From the NCBI GenBank assembly GCA_012295275.1, contig CM022672.1, positions 7,553,884 to 7,617,883 on the forward strand: a DNA stretch of 64,000 nt, read 5' to 3'. The notes below the pieces were generated by a model. That model did not search any database. It had not been told where the DNA came from and saw only the letters and a program-made list of their open reading frames with translations. Each line of letters begins with the position of its first letter. Position 1 is the stretch's first letter. The DNA is from Chrysomallon squamiferum. Lineage: Eukaryota > Mollusca > Gastropoda > Neomphalida > Peltospiridae. Below, in pieces: positions 1 through 11,733 of this stretch. Made by a program: the position numbers and the translations under genes.

Positions 1-324
1 TTAATTATATTTCGTCAGGGACAAAAAAAAAACAACAAAAAAACGACAGTACCAAACTGGGCGGTCCTAAATAATAAACAAAACTTAAATATTTAGAAAA
101 TAATTTTAATTCTGAAAGGAAAGAAACGTATTAATATGCTTTTGAAAATATAGACTAAACTGTGTTTTGTACGTACGCACCACAAGGGCATATATATAAA
201 TATGAATTTATTTGGAAAATTTATTTTCATTATCACGTTTTTTTTACTCTCTCTCTCAACAACAACAAAATAAGATAAAATAAAACAATTTTAAAACTTT
301 TAAAATTAAAAACTGCACAATATC

Positions 325-785
325 TTGATTGCCCTTAACGATTTCACGATTAATTGTTTCAAACAAGCCGAGGTGCCCCGACTCGACACGAACTATCAGC
401 CGATGAAAGACGATATCTGTTGGTGCACAAAACATCATACACAGACCGTTATCAGAATCCTTCAAGCACGCGGTGAAATGAGTCCGATCTGGCTTGTTGA
501 GAATGGTTTAGCTACCGTTGCGGCTGAAGTTTCGCAAGCAACAGTCGTAAATATTCTACTGTCTCGGTCGGCTGATGTTGGGCAGGCAGCGCGCGCCAAT
601 ATCGAGTTGCTCCGAATACGGAACAAGAAACAATTTCTGCGTAACCCGAAGAGCGCGGATTGTCAATAGCTATGTGATGTATGTGAACATTTTTCTGTCC
701 GCCCTTTCTCAGTTCTGAGAGGTACGTGCTACTCAACGAGAAGTGAAGCAAAAAAACAAAAATAACCAGATTTGTTTATAGCGAG
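325..785 (+). other. GC/CpG-richer island, candidate distal first exon or promoter
   Basis: This stretch is visibly richer in G+C and CpG than the AT-rich DNA around it. It has an open frame on + from about 325 to 669; the first ATG, at about 402, would give 88 aa. There is another open frame on - (512-751). I recognise neither product, and no domain is visible. On + it ends with two good splice-donor candidates, one near 720 (GAG then GTACGT) and a stronger one at 785/786 (GAG then GTAAGT). I see no convincing acceptor upstream. This fits a promoter-proximal non-coding first exon, possibly of the amine oxidase gene 6 kb downstream, but that link is inference. It could also be an unrelated exon or an old repeat. 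Confidence 0.25.
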
Positions 786-3700
786 GTAAGTAATTTCGAA
801 TGGTTCACGTGCATGGATTGATAGAGAATATTCAATATATTATTAACAGAATCAAACTAACAACTGATGTTACCTCTTTTCCCCATCTCATTTCTTTTAA
901 ATTTTCATTATCGTTTATATCTTCTAGCTGAATTTAATCAAATACACGTGTTCTCTTACGAAAAAGTACTGAAATACGACCATACGTATGAAAAGAAAAA
1001 AATGAATTGTAATAATGAATACATATATTAACCTTCTCTTTCAAATATAATTATTATTAAATTTTGGTTCTGTTCATTAGAAATTAATATTTATTTGTAA
1101 AAAAAAAAAATAATAATAAAAAAAAAAAAATAATAATAATAAACAAATTTTAAAAAAGTTTTAATATCTGCTGTTTAAAAAGATACCGAGAACAAGTATT
1201 TAATTATTAAAATGTAAATAATTAAGTATAATAATAAATAGAGGATAATCTGAGAGTATTTTCTGATATGACAGTTAGAATGTTTGGCTCATTATTGAGT
1301 CGCCAGTTAAGTATATTTGAACTGTACACTGTCTCTCCGCCCTCCTGGTCGCAGCCTAATTAGTATCTGTGTATTTACAAGTGGCTGGCCGCTAGTGTTT
1401 GTTCAGATAACGAGCAAATCAATAAGCAACAAATGTTCCCATGTTGTTTAGTCAAATCACCCTAACAGCTTAGTTCAATTTGCTGCAAACATATGCAGAT
1501 TCATTAAAACTGTTTCAAGTTTCTTTTATGTCAAGTGTAAGTTTTGTTGTTGCGTTTTAAAAATCATTCAGTTGCGTTTATTGTTAGTGTTGTGCAGAAA
1601 ACGTTTTTCGGCAGTACCTTTTTTTTCTTCTTCTCTTCCATGATGTGTGTTTGGGAAATAGGGCAGTTGGGCTAATCGTTATATTCTGTTCAAAGCCGGG
1701 CATGTGCATAAAGACGATCGATATAATAATAATACATGAAAACTGGTTTTCTCGTTTCTTTGACCTGTAGCTGACAGCGGCAAGAGGGAGTTTTTGTTGC
1801 GAAATAAACGGAACTCGCAATCTGCTGCAGTTTTCAAATGCATGCTGTGTATTTTCACTCTCGCAATAACAGCTGCCTTGGGCATCATTATCTCGTTACG
1901 AGTTAGGCTATCGTATTTCAGAGAATAACATAAATACTTGGAATAATATGTTTGGTGGATTGTAAATCTGTGTTAAACTGTATTCTGTTTAAAATACAAA
2001 AAAAACGCACACAGACACTCACACATACACAAACACAGATCCATAACATAGCTATGTGTGTGTGTTGTTATTAATATTATTATTATGATTATTGTTAGTA
2101 TTAGTTTGACATTCATCTCACAATATTGTATCTTCCATACAGTGTGTGTTAACAAGCAAACTGATCAAAGAGATGATAAAACAGAAAACTGAGACAAGTG
2201 AGAGATTTCTTTACTGACACTGTAAACTTCCATCCTCGTCAGATTTACGTTATCGCAAACTGTTACATGTTACTAAATACACAACAGTTCTAAATTACAT
2301 GTAGCTAAAACAGCTGTAAATTATCGTTTGTGTTAAAATCTGAAAATATAATTTTGTTGACGAGTCAGCGGATACTTTACGCAAGGCCTGAAAGCATTTT
2401 CAGTCGTTTCATTTGTTCCTTTTTCTTTTTATTAAATAATAGTTTGTTCGTCTGAATCTTTAGTCTTCTTTAAATTTTATTTCTACTTCTTCTTACTTTT
2501 TACTTATTATTTTTCACTTTTATTTCCAGTATTAATTAGGAAAGTTTATAATAGATGTTTGTATAAGGTATAAGACGATTTTTTTTTCTCTCAATGTGGT
2601 AGTATAAACTGAATATATAATATCATCTGCTATTAATTAAATATTTTTTTTTTTAATTTTATACATCCAGTCAGCTGTGTTTCGAATTACAACAAGAATG
2701 GTAATTACATAGCAGGTCCACTTTGTGAATGGCGTGACGCTAATTTTATTGTTAGACCACTTAAAGTTATTCTCGAAAGGGCAGCTCAGCTGAACTGCGA
2801 TCTCGCGACATTACGCTCAATCTACATACCATTAATATTCTTAATGTACTGAATACCATTATATATTCGAAATGTCAATGCATTTTTTATACGAATTATT
2901 AGCCGCAAGAGTTAGGAGCGAATCGAAATGGTACGAAAATGTTTCAGGCTCATAATCTAAAGGGAAAGAAAATAATCTGTTTTTTGTCTGCCGATGTTAA
3001 TTGAGCTGTATCTGGTAACGTTAAAATAATAATAAGAATAAGAATAGAAATGTGTTACTGTCTTTGGTTTATTATAGTCTCTCTACACATTTGGTATTTG
3101 ACAAATATTTTGTTATTTAAATTTATTAGTATTTAACAAAAATATTTTGTACATGTTTGTTCCAGTAATATTCCACTAAGGAACTGAAAGCAATTAGGAG
3201 AAAAAAAAACACCCCAAAAAAACAACTGAAAGTTGTGCATCATTATAAACTAGCTCATTCAGTGGATACAAGGTTCTTAAGTAAGACGTATTGTAGACAG
3301 AGAGGTTAGATTCAGAGAAATACAACGTTACACATTCTACAGGTATTTTGAGCAGTTTAACAGATCATTTTCCTTTCCTCTCAAGTCGATTGTTTCAAAA
3401 CGCCCTCGTGACTCAGAACGCATCTGAACCATCCTACATTAGTAACTTACACACACTCACGCCAAATCTGAGAACTGTACTGGAATGGCCGTTCCTACGT
3501 AGTATATTGTTAATTCGTGGCTAATATAGCCTGTTGTTCCTATTACTACTAAATACTTCAATAATTTCCGTTATAACTTCATTTTAATGATGATATTTTA
3601 ATTATGGGTTAATAATTAATATTTACTACAAATCCGTTTTTATCATTAAATTTCACTTTCTCACTAAAACATTTAACAAAGCTAATAATTCCGCTTTATT

Positions 3701-4523
3701 AATTTTAATTTTGTAAATACTGTATCTTACTTCAGTGTATTGTCCTATCACTCAGAGTAAGTTATTAGTTTAAAAAGACAGGAGAGTAATGTTTGAGAAG
3801 GTAAACATGAGACTTCTCGGATGTAGTATCTTCTCACGAAAACAACAAGAAGATAATTTATCGTAATTCATAAGGCAATGACTTCTCATGTGTTGAACGT
3901 AATTTTAGCAGCTGCGAATATTCCAGGTTGGCATGTAAAAACATTTTTTTAAATGAAATGATAAGATAGAATATTGAAATCCTAATTTTTTTTTTATTGG
4001 TTTTCTTTTCTTCTTTATTCTTTTTCAAATAAATATGAATACTAATGCAGTAATTCGTGATGTATTATCGATGAATTCAATTTTGTTTTCTTAACACACA
4101 CAAACGCGCACACACAGACGATATCCATTTTCAATTCTGTTACGATTATCACTGAGGTGAGATTTAAAATTACGAAAGACAGTTTTAAAACATATTTTTT
4201 TTTGTGTGAGCAACTTGAGTAAACATAGATCTGACTTAGCATAATACTCTTTCAGTGTGACTGTTTTAAAAGCTATCACAAGAAGAACGTGGTGTTAATT
4301 ACAAGCGCTGATTTCGGTTCGCTGTATCAGTACAAGTCTAATCATTCGTACACACTGCTGATTATTAATAACGGCGCCGTGAGAAGCCAATTTGAGACTG
4401 CTAAGTAGAAAATAACTTGTAGGTTATCTGTGTGGCTATAAAATGCCAGTGGAAACACGTTTGGTGTAGAATTACATATCTACTGAGTTTTCATCATCAA
4501 CAAATGTTTTAATACAAAACTTG

Positions 4524-4526
<3 letters not shown>

Positions 4527-4563
<37 letters not shown>
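4527..4563 (+). repeat. Oligo-T tract
   Basis: An uninterrupted run of about 37 T lies next to the possible retroelement fragment at 4640-4900. It could be the A-tail of a minus-strand retroposed copy or a simple slippage repeat. Confidence 0.8.
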
Positions 4564-4639
4564 CATGTAACTGTTTCATACAGAGCTCGATTATCTTTAT
4601 AATTAAGATGGAAAATGTGGGGTTTTTTCTTCTAAATAT

Positions 4640-4900
4640 CATAGAAACAAAATCCCCTTCATAGTTCATTCCTTGACGTGGTGAGGGGGGCTTGTACATC
4701 TCAGTGACTAAAAGAGCTGTGCCAGCAGGAGATTTGGCTTCTGCTAGGGACACCCAGGCTGGACTGGTCAATGAGTAGACACTAGACATATATGGACTAA
4801 GGGTGAGGTAATCCTAACAGAAGTTAGAAGTATCTGGCGGCACGGCGCACTCTCACAGACCACAGTACTATGCATCAACAGCCATTATGACTACATCTCC
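4640..4900. mobile_element. Possible non-LTR retrotransposon fragment
   Basis: The + strand reads like the G-rich leader found at the 5' ends of several animal LINE families: a CCTTGACGTGG start, a run of G, GAGCTGTGCCAGCAGG, then GGGACACCCAGGCTGG. Its composition differs from the neighbourhood. On - it gives an open frame (4472-4789) with a Pro/Ser-rich stretch and no known domain. The oligo-T at 4527-4563 could be its poly(A) tail if the insertion is on -. The family match comes from memory of the consensus style, not from alignment. Confidence 0.3.
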
Positions 4901-5041
4901 AGCGAACGAAAAGAAGTAGATTAGAAAAAGTGTTTAATAATAACTAAAAAAATATCAAGGCACAAAGGCTGCATTTTCTTCTTTTTTTTTCTTTTTTTTT
5001 TTTTTTTAAGTCTTATTTTAAAATAAGAAAATTTTAAGATG

Positions 5042-5043
<2 letters not shown>

Positions 5044-5095
<52 letters not shown>

Positions 5096-5100
5096 TTATT
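5044..5100 (+). repeat. (ATT)n microsatellite
   Basis: A run of nearly perfect ATT units. It is one of several trinucleotide arrays of this type in the window (others are near 33540 and 44017). Confidence 0.85.
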
Positions 5101-6661
5101 ATTATTTTAAATACATTTTGAAAACTGCAGTCCATCAGTGAAAAAAGTTTAATTTGTAGTTAAAAATAAATCAGTTTCTTGGGTTGTAATAGTTTTCTTA
5201 TTTGTATTGGTTTCAAAGATAAAATTTGAAGATACTGTCATATCTAATGAAAATAAATAATATTTGATCTTTGCAGTCTTTAAGTATGTTATCAACATAT
5301 TCATTTCCTTCAGACATATTAATTATTTTTCTTTTTTTTACCATTTCGTTCATTCCCATAAAATATTCGTACGTAAACAGTTCCCTTCCCCGAGTTAGAT
5401 ATCACCCGCAAGACCTCATGTTCTCTGTTCCTGAAACGAGATATTTTCTTACAAGCTTATTCTCTAAGTATTAATAACAATAATTTATTAGCTAGACACA
5501 TCAGTAAGGAAATAAGTAAATAAATACACAAATAAATAAAACTGAAAGTATATTTTTATATTTTCATTCTTCCTGATCATAGAACAGTTGAGAGAGACAT
5601 AACAAATACACAGATTGAGTATTTAATAAGAGCTTTCTTTTTTTTCTTTTTTTAATTTTCTCCTATTGATCACTGTGATTATTTTTCTGAAGTTAGCGTG
5701 TTCAGCAGTTCAGACCTAAAGACTGACTGGCTGTAGGCTGTGAGAAAAATCGGTTGACCAAACACCAATCTCTCTCAATTCGTTATCGTTGAAGAGCCTA
5801 ATTTCTTTTGTAAAGGAAATCTAAAATATCGCAACAGCAGATGATAAAATGTTTTTATTTTGGACTGTCGTGAACGAACCAGCTTGGATTTCTCTTACTG
5901 TGTGACATTTTTTAGTTATAACAAGTTGGTAACAAGATGATTATGGTGTGTGTGATATTGTTTGATAGCGCACTGTGAGGTGTTTGTTCAGACGTGGAGA
6001 CAACGTGAAATATTATACCTGTGTATTTGATGATACGTTTGGTAATAACTGCAGCAGTATTTATGAGACATTGGATTGGAGTGTAAATAAAGAAAAGTGA
6101 AATAGATAAACAAATTTCTGTTAACCAAGGTTGAAAAATGGTGTGAATATTTGGAAGTTTAGTTTTCTTTACTTGTATTTATTCATTATTCATTATTCAT
6201 TATTTTCTATTTGCTATTTAGTTGTTTGGGGTAGGTCTTGTTTTAGTGTTGACTGGATTTCTCGTTTGTTTTTAAATTATTAATTATTTTCTTCGTAGTT
6301 TAATGTAATAATAAAGTAATATGTTGTTAATGGCATTCGTTGCAACATGTACACAGTGTCATTGGTGTACAAACAAAGCAGAGTCTGAAATAAAATCTGA
6401 TTCTAAATATCAACCAGATGGCAAGTTTATTAAGAATCACTCCAGTAAGATTTGTGACAGATATGTAATTGTACACATTGGATGGTTTAGCATTATGTTA
6501 CAGTGGAACTGTAGATGCGATCCAAGAATTAGAGATATGGTTTATATTTCAATAACGAAATATGATAGGTGTGGTATTAAAACGTAGCCAGTCTACATTA
6601 ACAACAAAACATATTTGTTTGCACATAAGGATATTTCTAACATTTCGTTTTCGTTTTGCAG

Positions 6662-6750
6662 ACTGCCTTCAACACATCACAGTATGGACGAATTCAGGTG
6701 TGAAGGTGCTGACTGGTTCGATGGATGTTTGGAACACTTAGAGTCTAAAA
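6662..6750 (+). promoter_or_regulatory. 5' UTR part of amine oxidase exon, with overlapping uORF
   Basis: A pyrimidine-rich acceptor (TTTTGCAG) ends at 6661, so transcription probably starts further upstream. The leader contains an ATG at 6684 that opens a 38-codon frame ending at 6800. That frame overlaps the main ATG (6751) out of frame. Such an overlapping uORF would usually reduce initiation at the main start, or favour the internal ATG at 7562. Which start is used cannot be decided from sequence alone. Confidence 0.4.
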
Positions 6751-9700
6751 ATGTCCGCCAAGTATCAACGACTGAGAAAACGGAACACCCGCTCATGTGA
6801 GGATCTCCCCAGTGTTGCTGAATCGTCACGTCGTAGTTCCTATGAGGACATCCGAACTCAAACATTCATGGTAATTTTACGTACATTTGATAAACATAAA
6901 TAATTATAAAATTATGAATAACTAAAACCAGGGCAAGCTTGTTTATTAAGTCATTTAACACATAATTCAGAAATGGAACTAATTTTCAAAGTAGTGTAAT
7001 GTATAATGAGCTTGTTGTTAAAGAATTACATTACTACAGATCACTAGATCAATATTTAACACGTTCTTTTCGCTATATCCCGAATGGATTATTCAAGGCT
7101 ATGCGTGGTACGTACTGTGTATGTACTCCATAAGAGGCTCCTTGTGAAAAATTCTAACTGCTTTGAATCAGAAATGAAAACACAGTGGTGGTAATTTTCT
7201 TTACTGATACATAAAACAAATAATATTTCAAAAAATGTAAAAACAACTCATTACCCGACTGAGTCTTCATCATATATATTAATTATCTGTGCATGTTTGA
7301 AAAGATTCTCTGTAGCCAGTCAGTAAAGTTTAGCACCTAAAGGATTCCTTTATCTTTGTTGTTAAAAGTAGTAATACTATTTAAATTTCAGATAAAATCG
7401 CAGAGAAAAATTCTGTTATTAAAATATAAATACAAAGATATATATATATCGTTGTTTTGTTATTTTTTTTTCTTCTTCTTTCTTCTTTACTACCAAGTAA
7501 GTAATCATTTACCTTCAGCTATGGAACTATGGTTAATTTAAAATTCGTCTTTTTCCAGGCAATGGGTGAAGGAGAACAGAAGGTATTGATAGTGAGACCA
7601 AGATGGTGGGATGCACGCATCATAATGTCGGCGATGGCGCTCGTCATCCTCGCTCTTCTCACTGCGCTGATCGTGGTAGTCATTCGAAAAAACTCTCCGA
7701 CGTACTGCGAGAGAGGAACCGGGATCATTCCGCGAAACTGGGACAGTCCTGGCATATTCGAAGATCTGACACCTAAAGAAATGAAGACTGTACGAGATTA
7801 CATTTTAGGTATCGATTCTTTAAACCTGAAACCACACAAAAGCGCCAGCTTAAACAGCAGTTATATTTACATGATAGATCTTCAAATACCTCTAAAAGCG
7901 GCTGTCATACAATACCTGGATCGTGGACACAGAAAACCAGGAAGAGCCGCCAAAGTGATTTTATACAGAGGCGACATGGATCCACCTAACGTAGAGGAAT
8001 ATCTGGTTGGACCTTTACCAAAACCCACTTATTATCATCGCCTTGCTAATCCTTCGTACAGAAAAATTCCCATTCCTTTCACAAGCCGAATGGTAGATTC
8101 CATAGAATATCGAAGTCTTTATAAAATCATTTCAGAGATCTCGAAACAGCTGTATCCGATTTTCAGAGAGAGTTATGGTCTTCATTATCACAACTGTACG
8201 AAGGGTGTCGATTGTCTTATCTTTTTCGACATAGGTCCGAGAGGCCTCAAGAGTGGGGACAGACAGAGCTGGTTCTGGGCGTTCAGGGACGTGGAGGGTT
8301 ACTATTTACACCCACTGGGCTTCGAGATATTGATTGACCACCGGTCAGTTGATCCTAGCGAGTGGACTGTACTGAAAGTTGTGTATAATGGACACATGTT
8401 TCGCAATGTGGAAGAGCTGATAGAGGCGTACGATTCTGGTGGAGTTGTTAAACTGCGGATGCACATGGACAAGTTTGATGCCGCTTATTCTTCATATAAT
8501 CGCAGAGGTCCGGGACATTACGACGTTCCACGACAAGGCCCGAGACTATTCGAGCCTGAAGGACGAAGATTTAGTGTGGATGGCCAGCACATCCAGTATT
8601 TTGGCTGGAATATGAACTTCAGAATCCGAACATCTACGGGAATGCAGTTGTTTGACATCCGGTTCCAGGGTGAGAGGATTGCTTACGAAATAAGCCTTCA
8701 AGACGCTACTGTGTTTTACACCGGATATGGTCCGGTCGCCATTAGTGGTAACTATTACGACACTTCGTGGCTTCTCGGTGGTTCTCTCTTTGAACTAGTT
8801 CCTGGTGTTGACTGTCCTACGACAGCGTCCTTTCACGATGCTTATCATTATTTCGATGACACCGGACCAAAATATTACAAAAACGTTGTGTGTATTTTTG
8901 AACAAAATGCTGGAATGCCGTTAAGACGTCACTACGCCAATGATTTTAAAGGCGGTTATGGTTTTTACGGAGGACTTACGAGTTACAGTCTGGTTGTGAG
9001 GACTATCACTAACGTGTGGAACTATGACTACGTGTTTGATTACATTTTTCATCTTAACGGAATTATTGAAATCAAAGTTTCTGCAACTGGCTATCCACAA
9101 TCCTCGTTTGCTCTGGATGCCGAAAGAAGATATGGTGGCATTATTTACGACAACGTCGTTGCAAATTTTCATCAACATTTGTTCCACTACAAAGTCGACC
9201 TCGATATTGTCGGAACGAAAAACCGCTACGCTACACTTGATATATCACGTGAAACGGTTCCAAACCCGTGGTTTCCCGGGGTAAACAAAACTCAGATGAG
9301 ATTTGACAAGAAACTGAAAACGAGCGAAAAGCATGCAGCTACAGAGTATGACTTTGACAGTCCTAAATACCACATCGTTTACAATGACAAAGCTACCAAT
9401 CGTTATGGAAGTCATCGTGCTTACCGTATAGATCACAGGTCCATGACGAAATATCTTTTGGACGGTGTAGATGTCACTCAGGCGGCTGGCTGGGCCAAGT
9501 ACCAAATAGCTGTAACAAAATTTGAAGACACTGAAGAAACTAGCTCTTCCATCTATGCTCAGAATGACCCGTGGGATCCAGTTCTTGACTTCAGACGATT
9601 CGTTGACGATGATGACCCTATAGTGGATGAAGATTTAGTGTTCTGGTTAACAGCCGGGGTTCACCACATCCCGCATTCTGAGGACGTCCCTTCTACCGCG

Positions 9701-9913
9701 ACTCCGGCCAATCAGTTCAGCATCTTCCTGCGACCATTCAATTACTTCGACGAGTGTCCGAGCATGGTAATCAGTGACGCTGTTCTTATCCTGCCTGAAG
9801 ACAATTACAAAAAGATAAATATAGATACTTTCGGGATATCGACCACGTCATCGTGCATACCAATGATGGGAACGAGTTTATATCGATACAACGGGACGAG
9901 ACCTGTCGTCTGA
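6751..9913 (+). CDS. Membrane-anchored copper-containing primary amine oxidase
   Basis: Two coding exons, 6751-6870 and 7559-9913, join in phase 0 and give 824 aa. An in-frame stop at 6739 precedes the ATG. Residues 1-59 are a basic, Ser-rich, presumably cytoplasmic tail. Residues about 60-82 are a hydrophobic anchor with no cleavable signal, so the topology is type II, as in vertebrate AOC3. The rest is the copper amine oxidase fold. Catalytic residues are present: the TPQ precursor Tyr529 in an NYDY motif, the proposed catalytic base Asp441 (YYDTSW), and copper ligands His578 and His580 (HQH) and His743 (HIPHSED). The enzyme should deaminate primary amines to aldehydes with release of H2O2 and ammonia, facing the extracellular side or a lumen. 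The body is one uninterrupted 2.35-kb exon. Substrate preference cannot be read from the sequence. An alternative start at 7562 would give 783 aa and keep the anchor. Confidence 0.93.
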
Positions 9914-11074
9914 TTTTGTTTCATGTCTGCTAAAACAATTTAAAAAGGAAACGCGAGTGTTGATGATAAGGGAGATAACTCATTGCTTTAGACCAATAAC
10001 TCATATTAAAGTGAAATTGAATTGTTTAATAATTATGGCAACAGTTATTTTCTAGTAATAAAAAAGATAACCGACTTCATAATATCAGTGATTAAAATAT
10101 GCAATAATACCTAAGTTAATACGAATTGTTTTATAGAGTAACAAACATAGTTACTTGAAATTATATGTCTTTATAAGCATCTTCCAGTATTTTTATTTTT
10201 CTGTTGATGTCTTCATCAAACGTTTTATACCTTCTTAATAAGAACTTTTTCCTTTTCTGTGTTATTTTTCTGATGTCCCTGAAAGCTCAATTTTATTTCA
10301 TTTTACTTTAGCTTAAATTCATGTATATCTGGTTTTATTGAAAATTATGTCATAAAGAGTTATTAAAATATTTGTGGATATGAACGTTGTTACTGTGGCG
10401 TTATTAATTTAATGAGAATGCTGATTAACACGAATAACAAAAACAAAAATATTACTGCTCTTTATTATATTCACAACAGTAGAAAGTATGAAAACTTGAC
10501 ACCATATTTTTGTGAACCTTTTGTAAAATAATGACAACAATAACAATTACAACAACGACGACGAACAATAATAAATTCTGCGACAATGAGTCGAGAGAAT
10601 GTTGTTTAATGGTTCTTACCTTTTGTGTATGGGGGGGTGTCTCTTTTTAAGAAAGTGTTTCTTTATTTTACCGTACGATTAAAATATTTATAATCAAATT
10701 ATTATCAATATTATAGTTATTTACACAGTGTAAAAATATATATTAAGAAAGAGAGAGAGAGAATTTTTTTTTTTTTTTTTTTTTTTTCAAAAGGATTTCA
10801 GTCTTTGTTTCATAAAGCTATAATTCCGCTGAAGGCAAACTAAAGACTGCATAATTTAGTGAAATGTTGGAGAGTGTGCGTGTGTGTGTGTACTAAGATA
10901 AGTGAAAAAAAAACACTGGACATTTTTTCATTTGTGATATTATTTCGGAGACATACTGAATTAACTAGTTACGATGTAAGTTAATGGTTAGGTTTCACTG
11001 ACATTTTTATTCAGCATTAACTCTCTTGATACGATCACATAATTTAAAATAATTTTTTAATTTTCTTCCTTTTC

Positions 11075-11132
<58 letters not shown>

Positions 11133-11733
11133 TCTATATTCGCAGAATCTTTATTTATATCTATTGTTATTATTATTATTATTATACATCCATTTTATTA
11201 TTATTATTATTATACATACATACACACACATACACAAAAACACGCATACAAAAAATAGAAGAACCAATGTTGGTCTACAATTCTTAGTAGACAAAGATAA
11301 CAAAAGTACAAATAAACTTTGGAGATAATGTAATTAAATAATCGATTATGTTTTACCGTAGATGAATATGTGGTTATATATAAAATCAATTAGTTACCTG
11401 TCTACCATTAACCTCAGATGAAAAGACACTGGGCTATCTGTAAAATCGTAAAATCAAGTTTCCCTGAATAACCGTGCTTTTCTGATAACAAGACATCCGA
11501 TTCATTATAAATGTCATTGATTTAAAGACAATAGGATAGGCATCGATAATTACTGGATCAAAGAGTCTTATCTAATTGCAAACTGACGATTTCACATTTA
11601 CGATTACGCAAATACAAATTACTGGTACAAAGCAAGTTGTTGCAGCGGATCACAAACATCTTGACGGAAAATAAAAGGGAGGAAGAAACTGCTTTCGTTT
11701 TCCGCATTCCTTTATGATAGACGATTATCCATA
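9914..11733. other. Intergenic, 3' flank of amine oxidase to ADPRS copy 1
   Basis: No gene seen. A possible polyadenylation signal AATAAA lies at 10057-10062, about 145 bp after the stop codon. The rest is AT-rich and includes an oligo-T run (about 10765-10790) and a long (TA)n tract at about 11082-11138. From about 11220 onward the sequence is recognisably repeated upstream of ADPRS copy 2 (about 17460-17990), so this is where the duplicated unit begins. Confidence 0.5.
11082..11138 (+). repeat. (TA)n microsatellite
   Basis: Nearly pure AT dinucleotide run. Similar tracts occur at about 27019-27065 and 33228-33262. Confidence 0.85.

Larger units (their letters stand above)
786..6661. other. 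Intergenic or long 5' intron, AT-rich, no supported gene
   Basis: I find no convincing coding exon here. The stretch holds A/T homopolymers (about 1080-1140), an oligo-T run at about 4527-4563, an (ATT)n microsatellite at about 5044-5100, and a possible retroelement scrap at 4640-4900. An 88-codon ATG frame at 6321-6587 has several Cys residues but no recognisable domain, and it overlaps what is probably intron or 5' leader. If the island at 325-785 is the first exon of the amine oxidase gene, most of this is its first intron. Confidence 0.4.

Noticed and set aside
6321-6587. 88-codon Cys-containing frame that could look like a small secreted protein
   Set aside because: There is no signal peptide followed by a regular Cys pattern, and it lies in leader or intron sequence before the 6662 exon. 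Codon composition is like the surroundings.
8921-9505. Open frames on both strands inside the amine oxidase body
   Set aside because: They are shadows of a well-conserved coding exon and show no domain of their own.
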